A stretch of 20,372 nt of DNA. It comes from a virus. Positions 12,332 to 19,446 of this stretch are shown one piece after another. Each line of letters begins with the position of its first letter. The first letter of the stretch is position 1. The position numbers and the translations under genes are program-made. The stretch lies in the IMG/VR virus record IMGVR_UViG_3300011116_000298, positions 1-20,372 of that record. One strand, 5' to 3'. The notes beneath the pieces are model-generated. The model worked only from the letters and a program-made list of their open reading frames with translations, was not told where the DNA came from and did not search any database.

Positions 12332-13002
12332 GCAGGTCCATAGCGATATTGGTCCCTGCGCGTGATACGGTGATGACCTCGTTTGCGTACGACATGGCGC
12401 GGGCGATGAGTTACCACACAGCGACGACAGACGACCGTGTTTTGCTCTTCACGAGCCACGGTACTCTAATCGCCTCTCAGCGGATGGAGCTTGCGCGTCA
12501 AGCACTCGAGGAGAAGGCGGACTATCTCCTCTGGCTTGACTCAGACATGCGGTTCCCGAAGGAAACGATCGGGCACCTCATCCTGCGCGACAAGCCCATC
12601 GTGGCCGCGAATTACTCCACGCGCCGGATGCCGGTGAAGCCGGTGGCGATGATGGACGGCGGCGGGAAGATTGACCGGGTATATACCGGCCCAGAGTCCG
12701 AGGGCCTGCAAAGTGTCGACTATGTCGGCATGGGCGTGATGATGACGAAGCGCGAGGTGTTTGAAAAACTCGACGCGCCGTGGTTTGCGATCCCCTACTC
12801 AACGGTCGGGAATCACTACATCGGCGAGGATGTCTTCTTTTGCCGCAAGGCGAGAGAGGCCGGGTACGAGATAACGCTGGACCATGACCTCTCGCAGCAC
12901 GTAAAACATATCGGCACCTTTGAGTATTCTCACGAGGGTGCCTGGGCGGTGAAGGAACAGGTGGACGGTGGCTCTAACATCATACACAGCGCTCAAGTCT
13001 AG
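12328..13002 (+). CDS. GT-A type glycosyltransferase (family 2-like)
   Basis: 224 aa from ATG 12328 (ATGA overlap with the previous stop). It begins SIAILVPARDTVMTSFAYDM. LLWLDSDMRFP (67-77) carries the DxD-type motif D71-S-D73 that binds the metal and nucleotide-sugar in GT-A glycosyltransferases. PIVAANYSTRRMPVKPV and YVGMGVMMTKREVFEKLDAPWF follow the usual order of this group, and GEDVFFCRKAREAGYEI supplies the E-D block often holding the catalytic base. It is short, with no membrane helix. The donor and acceptor are unknown. Its last 35 nt overlap the start of the adaptor gene in another frame, so its C-terminal tail is probably non-essential. Finding it between head-completion and adaptor genes suggests a virion protein or the host envelope as target; this is inference. 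Confidence 0.85.
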   Translation: MSRSIAILVPARDTVMTSFAYDMARAMSYHTATTDDRVLLFTSHGTLIASQRMELARQALEEKADYLLWLDSDMRFPKETIGHLILRDKPIVAANYSTRRMPVKPVAMMDGGGKIDRVYTGPESEGLQSVDYVGMGVMMTKREVFEKLDAPWFAIPYSTVGNHYIGEDVFFCRKAREAGYEITLDHDLSQHVKHIGTFEYSHEGAWAVKEQVDGGSNIIHSAQV

Positions 13003-13600
13003 CGTCGCCGACTGGCTTAACCGCGACGACCTCACGTCGGTGATCCCCGACTTCATCTCGCTCGCAGAGGCGCAGATGGAGCGGAGGCTCCCGACGCAAA
13101 AGATGGTCAAGCGCTCCACGGCGACGATCGACACGCCGTTCTCTGCGCTGCCGTCTGATTTTCTTTCGTGTAAGGCTTTGATCCTGACCAGCACCTCCCC
13201 GGTGCAGCAGCTAGTGTTCTTGTCGGAGGACGAGGTAGACGCAAAAAAATACGTCTACAACGCCACCGGCAAGCCGAAGTATTTTTCGCTGATCGGGAAC
13301 CAGATAGAGGTCATGCCCGCGCCTGACACCAGCTACACGGCCGAGCTCACCTACGTGGCGACGCTCGCGAAGCTCTCGAACAGTAACGCATCTAACTGGG
13401 TCCTCGAGCGCCACCCCGACGTGTATCTCTACGGGTCGCTCCTACAGGCGGCGCCGTACCTGCGCGACGATGAGCGCATAGGGGTCTGGTCTGGTTTGTA
13501 CCAGTCCGCGATGGAAGAGATGATGCTGCAAAACGAACGCGCCGCCTTTAGCCAAGGCCGCACCGCAATGACCGTCAAACCGACGAGGGTGATCCCGTGA
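12968..13600 (+). CDS. Head-tail adaptor protein (SU10-like)
   Basis: 210 aa from GTG 12968, which lies 35 nt inside the glycosyltransferase gene. I kept this start because MALTSYTALKSSVADWLNRD is the conserved N-terminus of the family, and GAAGGA/AGGTGG lie just upstream. The adaptor ring attaches below the portal and connects it to the tail. DFISLAEAQMERRLPTQKMV (about 28-47) and LPSDFLSCKALIL are further landmarks. PKYFSLIGNQIEVMPAPDTS, ELTYVATLAKLSNSNASNW and HPDVYLYGSLLQAAPYLRDD complete the pattern, ending with helices up to VKPTRVIP. The C-terminal stop overlaps the next gene by four bases. Assignment rests on remembered family features; gp4-like (T7/P22) adaptor function is the expected role. 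Confidence 0.82.
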   Translation: MALTSYTALKSSVADWLNRDDLTSVIPDFISLAEAQMERRLPTQKMVKRSTATIDTPFSALPSDFLSCKALILTSTSPVQQLVFLSEDEVDAKKYVYNATGKPKYFSLIGNQIEVMPAPDTSYTAELTYVATLAKLSNSNASNWVLERHPDVYLYGSLLQAAPYLRDDERIGVWSGLYQSAMEEMMLQNERAAFSQGRTAMTVKPTRVIP

Positions 13601-13980
13601 GTGCATTTTCTAATTATCTTGAGACCAAGATCCTCCAGCACGTGTTGACGAATACGTCTTACACGTCGCCGACGACGGTGTACCTGGGCCTGCACACCGC
13701 AGACCCGACCGACGCCGGGACGGGCACGGAGGTGAGCGGCGGCTCTTATGCGCGCCAGTCGTGCGCCTTTACGGTGACGGGAGACACGGGCAGCAACACG
13801 AGCGCCGTAGAGTTCCCGACCGCGACGGCGTCGTGGGGCACCGTCGGCTGGATCGCCGTCTGGGACAACGTCACGGGCGGGAACCTGTTATTTCACGGCG
13901 CGCTGACCTCGAGCAAGACGATCGCCTCGGGCGACGTGTTTCGGGTCCCGGCGGGCGACCTTGATATTACGTTGAACTAA
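13597..13980 (+). CDS. Phage virion/tail-fibre-associated protein (Gp80-like)
   Basis: 127 aa from GTG 13597, overlapping the previous stop as GTGA. The N-terminus FSNYLETKILQHVLTNTSYT and then TTVYLGLHTADPTDAGTG is a widely distributed phage pattern (L-x-x-x-L-x-x-T-x-x-x-P-x-x-V-Y-x-x-L-x-T-A-D-P). GSYARQSCAFTVTG, FPTATASWGTVGWIAVWDN, GGNLLFHGALTSSKTIASGD and FRVPAGDLDITLN are the remaining blocks. The product is beta-rich, with no signal or membrane segment. I associate it with a virion protein family sometimes labelled Gp80-like or tail-fibre protein. Its function is most likely in the neck, tail or fibre base. It lies between the adaptor and the repeat protein. The family name is from memory. 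Confidence 0.75.
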   Translation: MSAFSNYLETKILQHVLTNTSYTSPTTVYLGLHTADPTDAGTGTEVSGGSYARQSCAFTVTGDTGSNTSAVEFPTATASWGTVGWIAVWDNVTGGNLLFHGALTSSKTIASGDVFRVPAGDLDITLN

Positions 13981-13983
13981 TCA

Positions 13984-14829
13984 ATGGCAGGCTACGGCTC
14001 TGGTTTATATGGCCGTGGAAATTATGGCATCGACCCCAAAGAGGGCGCTGCCACACTAAACGCGACCGCGGCCCTGTCCTGCATCGGCAGGCGGGTCCAG
14101 TTTGGGGCGGCGGCCCTAAACGGCGCCGCGACGGTGACGGCGGTCGGGGTAAGGGTAAGGCTCGCGGCGTCGGCGCTATCGGCGTCCGCGAGCCAGTCGG
14201 CGTCGGCGCTGATCGTCAAGGACGGCGCCGCGGCATTGAACGGCGCGGCGTCGGTGACGTGCGCCGCAAAGATCGTCAAAGACGGCGCCGCTGCGCTGTC
14301 TGGGGCGGCCACTCTGGCCTCGGCGGCGACCAGAATACGGCTCGGGAGCGCCGCGCTGAGTGCCAGCGCGTCGCTCTCTGCGGATTATCGCCGCGTCAGG
14401 CTCGCGAGCGCCGCGGTCTCTGCCGCCGCGAGCGTATCCGCCTCGGGGGTGCGCGTCGCAGACGGCGCGGCGGCCATGGCTGGGTCGGCCACGCAGACAG
14501 CGACCGCGAAGGTCATCTACCTAGACAGCGCCGCCTTAACCGGCGCGGCGACGGTGGTGGCCTCTGGGGTCCTGGTACAGAGCGCCGCCTGTGCGGTCTC
14601 TGCGGCGGCGACGATGGTGGCCTCCGGGCGCCTCAAGTGGCAGGCGGAGCCCGACACGCCAGAGACGTGGACGGCGCAGGGGGACACGGCAGAGAGCTGG
14701 AGCGCCGCGAGCGACACGGTCGTCGCGTGGACCCCGGCGAGTGACACGGCAGAGACATGGGCGCCGGCGAGTGACACGGCGAAGACTTGGACGCAGAAGA
14801 CACACCCGGCCTATTTACAGGCCGCTTGA
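13984..14829 (+). CDS. Ala-rich tandem-repeat virion protein
   Basis: 281 aa from ATG 13984, 3 nt after the previous stop and without a clear ribosome-binding site. The first 17 residues (MAGYGSGLYGRGNYGID) are a Gly/Tyr-rich lead-in that I recall from phage structural proteins. Residues 18-217 are ten head-to-tail copies of a 20-residue unit of the form V-x-x-G-A-A-A-L-x-G-A-A-x-V-x-A-x-G-x-R. Residues 223-272 are five copies of a 10-residue unit of the form S-D-T-A-E-T-W-x-P-A. The regular alternation of small and hydrophobic residues suggests a beta-solenoid or stacked beta shaft, with the Trp repeats at the tip. It may be a short tail spike, fibre or neck appendage. No catalytic residues were seen. 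Confidence 0.75.
   Translation: MAGYGSGLYGRGNYGIDPKEGAATLNATAALSCIGRRVQFGAAALNGAATVTAVGVRVRLAASALSASASQSASALIVKDGAAALNGAASVTCAAKIVKDGAAALSGAATLASAATRIRLGSAALSASASLSADYRRVRLASAAVSAAASVSASGVRVADGAAAMAGSATQTATAKVIYLDSAALTGAATVVASGVLVQSAACAVSAAATMVASGRLKWQAEPDTPETWTAQGDTAESWSAASDTVVAWTPASDTAETWAPASDTAKTWTQKTHPAYLQAA
14035..14634 (+). repeat. Ten tandem 60-bp (20-residue) coding repeats
   Basis: The units fall in register every 60 bp with no frame break. Examples are VQFGAAALNGAATVTAVGVR, VKDGAAALNGAASVTCAAKI and VRLASAAVSAAASVSASGVR. Two unit types appear, one with D-G-A-A-A-L and one with R-L-A/G-S-A. DNA identity between units is only moderate, so the pattern is kept at protein level and is old or under selection. 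Confidence 0.9.
14650..14799 (+). repeat. Five tandem 30-bp (10-residue) Trp repeats
   Basis: Units PDTPETWTAQ, GDTAESWSAA, SDTVVAWTPA, SDTAETWAPA and SDTAKTWTQK follow directly on the 20-residue array. The DNA repeats the block GCGAGTGACACGGC almost exactly in the last units, so this array looks younger and more prone to copy-number change than the 60-bp one. Confidence 0.9.
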
Positions 14830-14840
14830 GGTAACTAGAC

Positions 14841-16643
14841 ATGGCTGATACGACAACCACCAACCTGGGCCTGACGAAGCCGGAGGTCGGCGCGTCCTCG
14901 GATACCTGGGGCGGGAAGCTCAACACCAACCTCGACACCATCGACGGGATCTTTGCGGGCGCCGGTAGCGGCACCTCGGTGGGACTAAACGTCGGCACCG
15001 GAAAGACCCTCACCGTGGGCGGCACGCAGAACATGTCTGCGCTGACGGCCTCGACCGCGCTGGCGCTCGACGCCAGCAAGAACGTCGTGAGCGTCACGAA
15101 CACCGGCACCGGAAATAATGTCCTTGCTACCTCGCCGACGTTGACGACCCCAAACCTTGGGACGCCGTCGGCGATCGTGCTCACAAACGCGAGCGGCACG
15201 GCCAGCATCAATATCAACGGCACCGTAGGCGCAACGACCGCCAACACCGGCGCCTTCACGACCCTCACCACCTCTAGCACCGTGACGCTCAACGGCGGCA
15301 CCGCCAACGGCGTTTTGTACCTGAACGGCTCCAAGGTGGCGACGAGCGGGAGTGCGCTGACGTTTGATGGGACGACATTTGGCGTAACTTCAACATGGGG
15401 AAGCAACAGCCAGTTATTTACAAACGCTACAGCAAGCAATTTATCTGGAATCACCGCCAGATATAACGGGGCTAATAAGGGCTATTTATATTTTGATAAC
15501 AGCACCAGCCTATACAATCTTTATGGCGAGGCGGGCATTTCGCTTGCGTTTACCGCAAATGCCGCAGAGGGTATGCGGCTCACTTCGACGGGCCTCGGCA
15601 TCGGCACGAGCAGTCCGGCTGGCAAGTTGGATATTCGGTCTGCATCGGGCAGCGGTAATACCGTTCTTATGCGCGGTGGTACTTACACAGACATTTTATA
15701 TTCAACAGGCATTCGGTTTTTACAGCCAGCCAGCACCCTTAACGCAAACAGGCAATTCCGATTTACAAGCGGAGATAACTCACTCACTTTGCAGGGAACA
15801 GATGGGGCTGGTACTGACGCAGCAGATACGAATCTAATTCTGCAACCGTCTGGCGGCAACGTGGGCATCGGCACGACGAGTCCATCTGTACGAGTCCACG
15901 CACAAGGAAATATTCGCAGCGCCAATTCAGGAAACACGGTATACACGCAAATTGAAAATGATGGGGTATACACGACGGGGACAAATATGTATTTGTCTGC
16001 TGGTTCGTCGTACTTTATGGCGTTTTATGCTGGCGGCTCCGAACGCGCCCGCATCACGGCGGGTGGATATTTTAAGGCGAGTGATACGGGGACGTATGCG
16101 GGAAGCACGGCTTCGTATCATGAATTTATAACCAGCGCTTCTAATCGCATGATCCGCGCACAGAACAGCAACGCCTCGCCATTTGGATTTCTTCTTGAAT
16201 ATACCGGTGCCGCACCAAATGGCACAGGAAATGAGTTTTTCATTTGTAGTGATACTGGTGCAACTCGCGCAACTATTCGCTCCAACGGCGGGTTGGCAAA
16301 CTACCAAGCCAACGACGTAAACCTGTCGGATCAGCGCGTCAAGAAAGACATCAAGCCTCTCGGCTCCATGTGGGACAAGTTCAAGGCGCTTGAAATCGTC
16401 ACGTTCAAATACAAAGACCAGACGCACGACGACGACAACATTGGCGTGATTGCACAGCAGGTAGAATCGGTCGCGCCAGAGTTTATTGACACCGATGGCT
16501 TTGGTAACACGCCAGAGGGCGAAGAACCGCTCAAGACTGTTTATACGACCGATATGTACCACGCCGCCATCAAAGCCCTGCAAGAAGCAATGGCGCGGAT
16601 TGAACAACTTGAGGCGAAGGTCGCCGTATTGGAGAACAAGTAA
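14841..16643 (+). CDS. Tail fibre with C-terminal S74 self-cleaving chaperone
   Basis: 600 aa from ATG 14841, with GAGGTAA about 8 nt upstream. The N-terminus ([20 protein letters not shown], then [13 protein letters not shown]) is the standard virion-attachment start of many podovirus fibres. The middle is Thr/Ser/Gly/Asn-rich beta structure with two GIGT-x-SP motifs (251-258 and 341-347). The end is a peptidase S74 intramolecular chaperone: [10 protein letters not shown] (495-504) supplies the Ser496/Lys501 pair for self-cleavage, and [15 protein letters not shown] plus the final coiled coil ([20 protein letters not shown]) complete it. The chaperone guides trimer folding and is then released. 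The central segment, about 15370-16320, is visibly richer in A/T than the flanks, as expected for exchanged receptor-binding modules. The stop shares a base with the next ATG. Confidence 0.92.
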   Translation: MADTTTTNLGLTKPEVGASSDTWGGKLNTNLDTIDGIFAGAGSGTSVGLNVGTGKTLTVGGTQNMSALTASTALALDASKNVVSVTNTGTGNNVLATSPTLTTPNLGTPSAIVLTNASGTASININGTVGATTANTGAFTTLTTSSTVTLNGGTANGVLYLNGSKVATSGSALTFDGTTFGVTSTWGSNSQLFTNATASNLSGITARYNGANKGYLYFDNSTSLYNLYGEAGISLAFTANAAEGMRLTSTGLGIGTSSPAGKLDIRSASGSGNTVLMRGGTYTDILYSTGIRFLQPASTLNANRQFRFTSGDNSLTLQGTDGAGTDAADTNLILQPSGGNVGIGTTSPSVRVHAQGNIRSANSGNTVYTQIENDGVYTTGTNMYLSAGSSYFMAFYAGGSERARITAGGYFKASDTGTYAGSTASYHEFITSASNRMIRAQNSNASPFGFLLEYTGAAPNGTGNEFFICSDTGATRATIRSNGGLANYQANDVNLSDQRVKKDIKPLGSMWDKFKALEIVTFKYKDQTHDDDNIGVIAQQVESVAPEFIDTDGFGNTPEGEEPLKTVYTTDMYHAAIKALQEAMARIEQLEAKVAVLENK

Positions 16644-16801
16644 TGTCTGAAGTCGAACTCAAGGTCACGCTTGAAGAAGCAGTCGCTATTGTCAACCTGC
16701 TCGGCACCCTGCCGACGAGCCAAGGCGCACACCCGCTCTGGGCCAAACTGAAGGCGCAGGTGGAGCCGCTGTTACCGAAACCCGAGGAAGTGAAGCAATG
16801 A
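16643..16801 (+). CDS. Small conserved phage protein downstream of fibre (52 aa)
   Basis: ATG 16643 overlaps the fibre stop by one base (TAATG). The sequence begins [20 protein letters not shown], then GTLPTSQGAHPLWAKLKAQV, and ends PKPEEVKQ. It fits a short two-helix protein with a conserved L-P-T-S-x-G-x-x-P-L turn that I recall from small phage genes next to fibres. No function is established; a fibre assembly helper is possible from position alone. Its TGA overlaps the next ATG (ATGA), so it is coupled on both sides. Confidence 0.78.
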   Translation: MSEVELKVTLEEAVAIVNLLGTLPTSQGAHPLWAKLKAQVEPLLPKPEEVKQ

Positions 16802-17115
16802 TTACCTACACATGGAATATCTCGCAGTTGAACTGCGTCCCGCAGGCACCCGAGGGCGCGGATTACGTCGTCACGGCGCATTGGAATCTCTCCGGCACCG
16901 ATGGCACCTACAGCGGCAGCGTGTATGGCACCTGCTCGTTCCCGGTCGTGCAGGGCGAATCGTTCACCCCGTATGCCGATCTCACGCAGGATCAGGTGCT
17001 GGGATGGTGCTGGGCAAACGGCGTGGACAAAGACAGCGCAGAGGCGGCTGTGGCGCAGCAGATTGAGAACCAGATCAATCCTCCCATCGTCAGCCCGCCG
17101 CTGCCTTGGGCGTGA
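16798..17115 (+). CDS. DUF7936-like phage protein (105 aa)
   Basis: ATG 16798 is coupled to the previous gene (ATGA). The product begins MITYTWNISQLNCVPQAPEG, followed by YVVTAHWNLSGTDGTYSGSVYG, then SFTPYADLTQDQVLGWCWAN and DSAEAAVAQQIENQINPPIV, ending PPLPWA. The T-Y-x-W-x-I start, V-x-x-x-H-W and L-T-x-x-x-V-x-x-W motifs match a small phage family often found between fibre and lysis genes (I believe DUF7936). The N-terminal half is a beta sandwich in appearance, the C-terminal half a helix with three conserved Trp/Ile positions. It may assist fibre assembly or be a minor tail component. It has no membrane segment or signal peptide. Confidence 0.77.
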   Translation: MITYTWNISQLNCVPQAPEGADYVVTAHWNLSGTDGTYSGSVYGTCSFPVVQGESFTPYADLTQDQVLGWCWANGVDKDSAEAAVAQQIENQINPPIVSPPLPWA

Positions 17116-17381
17116 ACACCGCGTTTCTCATCATCTTCTTCCTGCTCCAGATCGCAGACATCTGGACGACGGATCGTGCGCTGAAACTTGGCAAGCGCGA
17201 GGCCAACCCCTTGCTCAACTGGCTCTTTCAGCGTTTCGATCCGGTAGGGACGATGGTGGTGATAAAGGTCGCGGCGACTTACCTATTGTGGGTCGCTGAT
17301 ATTTATTTCGTCACCGCAGCCTGTTGCGCGTTATACGTCTGGGTCGTGCTTAACAACTACGGCGTCATCAAGGGAAGGTAA
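17112..17381 (+). CDS. DUF5658-like membrane protein, possible holin
   Basis: 89 aa from GTG 17112, overlapping the previous stop (GTGA); TTG 17106 is in frame but would add only two residues. Hydrophobic segments are seen at about 4-20 (AFLIIFFLLQIADIW), about 48-62 (GTMVVIKVAATYLLW) and about 63-82 (VADIYFVTAACCALYVWVVL). Between them is RALKLGKREANPLLNWLF, which matches the G-x-x-E-x-N-P block of DUF5658. In this short size and position, next to another small membrane protein, it could serve as holin or pinholin that permeabilises the inner membrane, but that is inference; DUF5658 itself has no assigned function. It is followed immediately by the next gene with no gap. Confidence 0.72.
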   Translation: MNTAFLIIFFLLQIADIWTTDRALKLGKREANPLLNWLFQRFDPVGTMVVIKVAATYLLWVADIYFVTAACCALYVWVVLNNYGVIKGR

Positions 17382-17603
17382 ATGGACGTTCAGGTTCTAT
17401 TCAATATCGTGGTCGGCCTCGCGGGGGTCTTCGGGGGGTGGATTCTTAACAACATCTCCCGCTCCATCGAGAAGCTAGACGAAGATGTCAGGAACATGCC
17501 GCTGACCTACGTGACCCAGAACCACTACCAGCGCGATATTGACGAGATCAAGTCTATGCTGCGGCTCATCTTTGACCGACTTGAGAACAAGGCCGACAAA
17601 TAA
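17382..17603 (+). CDS. Small single-span membrane protein, holin/spanin-like
   Basis: 73 aa from ATG 17382, directly after the previous TAA, with AAGGGAAGG just upstream. One membrane segment (about 6-23, LFNIVVGLAGVFGGWILN) is followed by a charged amphipathic helix (ISRSIEKLDEDVRNMP) and then a coiled-coil-like C-terminus (YQRDIDEIKSMLRLIFDRLE). This shape is common among phage holin-like proteins (XhlA-like) and i-spanins, and I recall similar proteins annotated as putative holins in aquatic phages. It has no lipobox. With its neighbour it may form a lysis pair, although no endolysin is present in the window. The stop shares one base with the next ATG. Confidence 0.7.
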   Translation: MDVQVLFNIVVGLAGVFGGWILNNISRSIEKLDEDVRNMPLTYVTQNHYQRDIDEIKSMLRLIFDRLENKADK

Positions 17604-19078
17604 TGCTGCTACCGATCAACATCCAGCCCGGCGTCTATCGCAACGGCACCGACTACCAGAGCAAGGGCCGCTGGCGAGACGCTAGCCTCGTGCGCTGGTA
17701 CGAGGCCACCATGCGCCCCGTGGGCGGGTGGCGCAAGCGCTCGAGCAGCCAGATGACCGGACTCTGCCGCGGACTCATCGCGTGGCGCACAAACGCCAAC
17801 GCGCGCTGGATCGGGCTCGGGACGCACAGCAAGCTCTACGCGATGAACGAGGCTGGGACACTTACCGACATCACCCCAACCTCTGGCTTCACGGCGGGGC
17901 AGGCGGATGCGACCCTCAACCTTGGCTACGGCGGCGGCCCATACGGGCTCTTTGCCTACGGCACGCCACGCGCCGACACGGGAACCGTGACGCCCGCTAC
18001 GACCTGGAGCATGGACAACTGGGGCGAGTATCTCCTCGCCTGCTCCAACGCCGACGGCAAGCTCCTAGAGTGGCAACTCAACACCGGCGTCAAGGCCGCG
18101 GCGCTCACTAACGCCCCGACCAGCAACAAGGCCGTCCTCGTGACGGCGGAGCGGTTTGTGTTCGCGCTCGGCGCCGGCGGCAACGCCCGCAAGGTGCAGT
18201 GGAGCGACCAAGAAGACAACACCACGTGGACCCCCGCCGTGACGAACCAGGCGGGAGACATCGAGCTCGAGACGGTAGGGTCAATCGTCGCCGGCAAGCG
18301 CCTCCGCGGCGTGAACCTGATCTTCACCGACGTGGACGTACACACGGCCCAGTACCAGGGGCCGCCGTACGTGTATGGTTTTGAGCGGATCGCGACCGGG
18401 TGCGGCTTGATGAGCGCGCAGGCCGTGGCGGCGGTGGAGTCGGTCGCGTACTGGTGGAGCCCGGCGGGGTTCTTCATGTACGACGGCTTCGTGCGCCCTA
18501 TCAAGTGTGACGTACTGGACTACGTGACCGGAAACCTCTCGCAGCAACAGCGCTCCAAGGTCTACGCGGTCGCAAACAACCAGTTTGGCGAGGTCTGGTG
18601 GTTCTACCCGAGCGCCACCAACACCGAGAACGATTCCTACGTGGTCTTCAACTACCGCGAGAATCATTGGACCATCGGGTCGCTTGCGCGCACGGCGGGC
18701 ACCGACCGCGGCGTCTTCAACTACCCGCTCATGGTCTCGGCAGATGGCTACGTCTACGAGCACGAGGTCGGCGTGGCCTATGACGGCGCGACGCCCTACG
18801 CGCAGACCGGGCCGATTGAGTTTGGCAACGGCGACAAGATCATGGTCGCGCGGCAACTGATCGCCGACGAGAAGACCCAGGGGTCGGTGGGGGTACAGTT
18901 CAAGACGCGCTTTACGCCCCTCGGGAGCGAGGTCGTCAAGACCTACACGATCGACAGCCCCTACACGCCGGTGCGCTTCTCTGGGCGCCAGATCGAGATG
19001 AAGATCACGGGCGACACCCTGACCGACTGGCGCGTCGGGACGATGCGGCTGGACGCGGTCGCGGGCGGCGAGCGATGA
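17603..19078 (+). CDS. Tail nozzle-like / DNA stabilisation protein
   Basis: 491 aa from ATG 17603 (TAATG overlap). The N-terminus LPINIQPGVYRNGTDYQSKG, then WRDASLVRWYEATMRPVGGW is a well-conserved phage start; the rest forms repeated beta blades, for example GLIAWRTNANARWIGLGTHS and WGEYLLACSNADGKLLEW. VESVAYWWSPAGFFMYDGF and FGEVWWFYPSATNTENDSYV, with YVVFNYRENHWTIGSLARTA, are further blade strands. The family sits in the role of the nozzle (T7 gp12-type tail tube B, SU10 nozzle, P22 gp10), closing the short tail below the adaptor and holding DNA in. Its size suits that role. No catalytic motif or membrane segment was seen. The stop overlaps the next start by four bases. The specific homologue is inferred. 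Confidence 0.8.
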   Translation: MLLPINIQPGVYRNGTDYQSKGRWRDASLVRWYEATMRPVGGWRKRSSSQMTGLCRGLIAWRTNANARWIGLGTHSKLYAMNEAGTLTDITPTSGFTAGQADATLNLGYGGGPYGLFAYGTPRADTGTVTPATTWSMDNWGEYLLACSNADGKLLEWQLNTGVKAAALTNAPTSNKAVLVTAERFVFALGAGGNARKVQWSDQEDNTTWTPAVTNQAGDIELETVGSIVAGKRLRGVNLIFTDVDVHTAQYQGPPYVYGFERIATGCGLMSAQAVAAVESVAYWWSPAGFFMYDGFVRPIKCDVLDYVTGNLSQQQRSKVYAVANNQFGEVWWFYPSATNTENDSYVVFNYRENHWTIGSLARTAGTDRGVFNYPLMVSADGYVYEHEVGVAYDGATPYAQTGPIEFGNGDKIMVARQLIADEKTQGSVGVQFKTRFTPLGSEVVKTYTIDSPYTPVRFSGRQIEMKITGDTLTDWRVGTMRLDAVAGGER

Positions 19079-19446
19079 GCGACGTTGAGGGCATAGAATA
19101 CGTCGCACCCTTCCGCGAGCTCATAGAGCGTGCGCTGGCGGAAGGGTACGGACAACTGAACTATGACGACATCGTCCAGGGGATCAACCGCGGCGAGTAC
19201 CAGTTTTGGACCGCCAGCAACTCCTGCGTCATCACGACGATAGACATCTTCCCGCGCCTGAAGCAGCTCACGATCATCATCGGCGCCGGAGACTTGGAAG
19301 AGATCGACGCGGTCATCAGGCCGGTGATCGAGACCTGGGCCAAGTCCATCGGCTGCGAGGCGCTGATTATCTTTGGCCGCCCCGGATGGCAGAGGGCGCT
19401 TGAGGGCTACAAACGCACCGCGGTGGTGCTGGAAAAAAGACTATGA
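19075..19446 (+). CDS. GNAT-like phage protein with altered acetyl-CoA loop
   Basis: 123 aa from ATG 19075 (ATGA overlap). The C-terminal half, WAKSIGCEALIIFGRPGWQR followed by ALEGYKRTAVVLEKRL, matches the last part of small phage GNAT-like proteins. Near the centre, where motif A should give R/Q-x-x-G-x-G/A for the acetyl-CoA pyrophosphate, the sequence reads IIIGAGDLEEIDAVI, without the basic or Gln residue. The fold is plausible, with strand LTIIIG and two helices; acetyl transfer is doubtful. Proteins of this type often lie beside tail genes of podoviruses and may modify or simply be part of the tail. No Cys cluster or membrane helix. Its stop overlaps the start of the last gene. Confidence 0.72.
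   Translation: MSDVEGIEYVAPFRELIERALAEGYGQLNYDDIVQGINRGEYQFWTASNSCVITTIDIFPRLKQLTIIIGAGDLEEIDAVIRPVIETWAKSIGCEALIIFGRPGWQRALEGYKRTAVVLEKRL

Noticed and set aside
14259-14744. Arg/Gly-rich + strand frame inside the Ala-repeat gene
   Set aside because: Product of repeat composition in an alternate frame; the repeat periodicity and start belong to the 13984 frame.
14035-14799. CRISPR-like regular repeats
   Set aside because: Repeats are contiguous, degenerate and in frame with coding sequence, without unique spacers.
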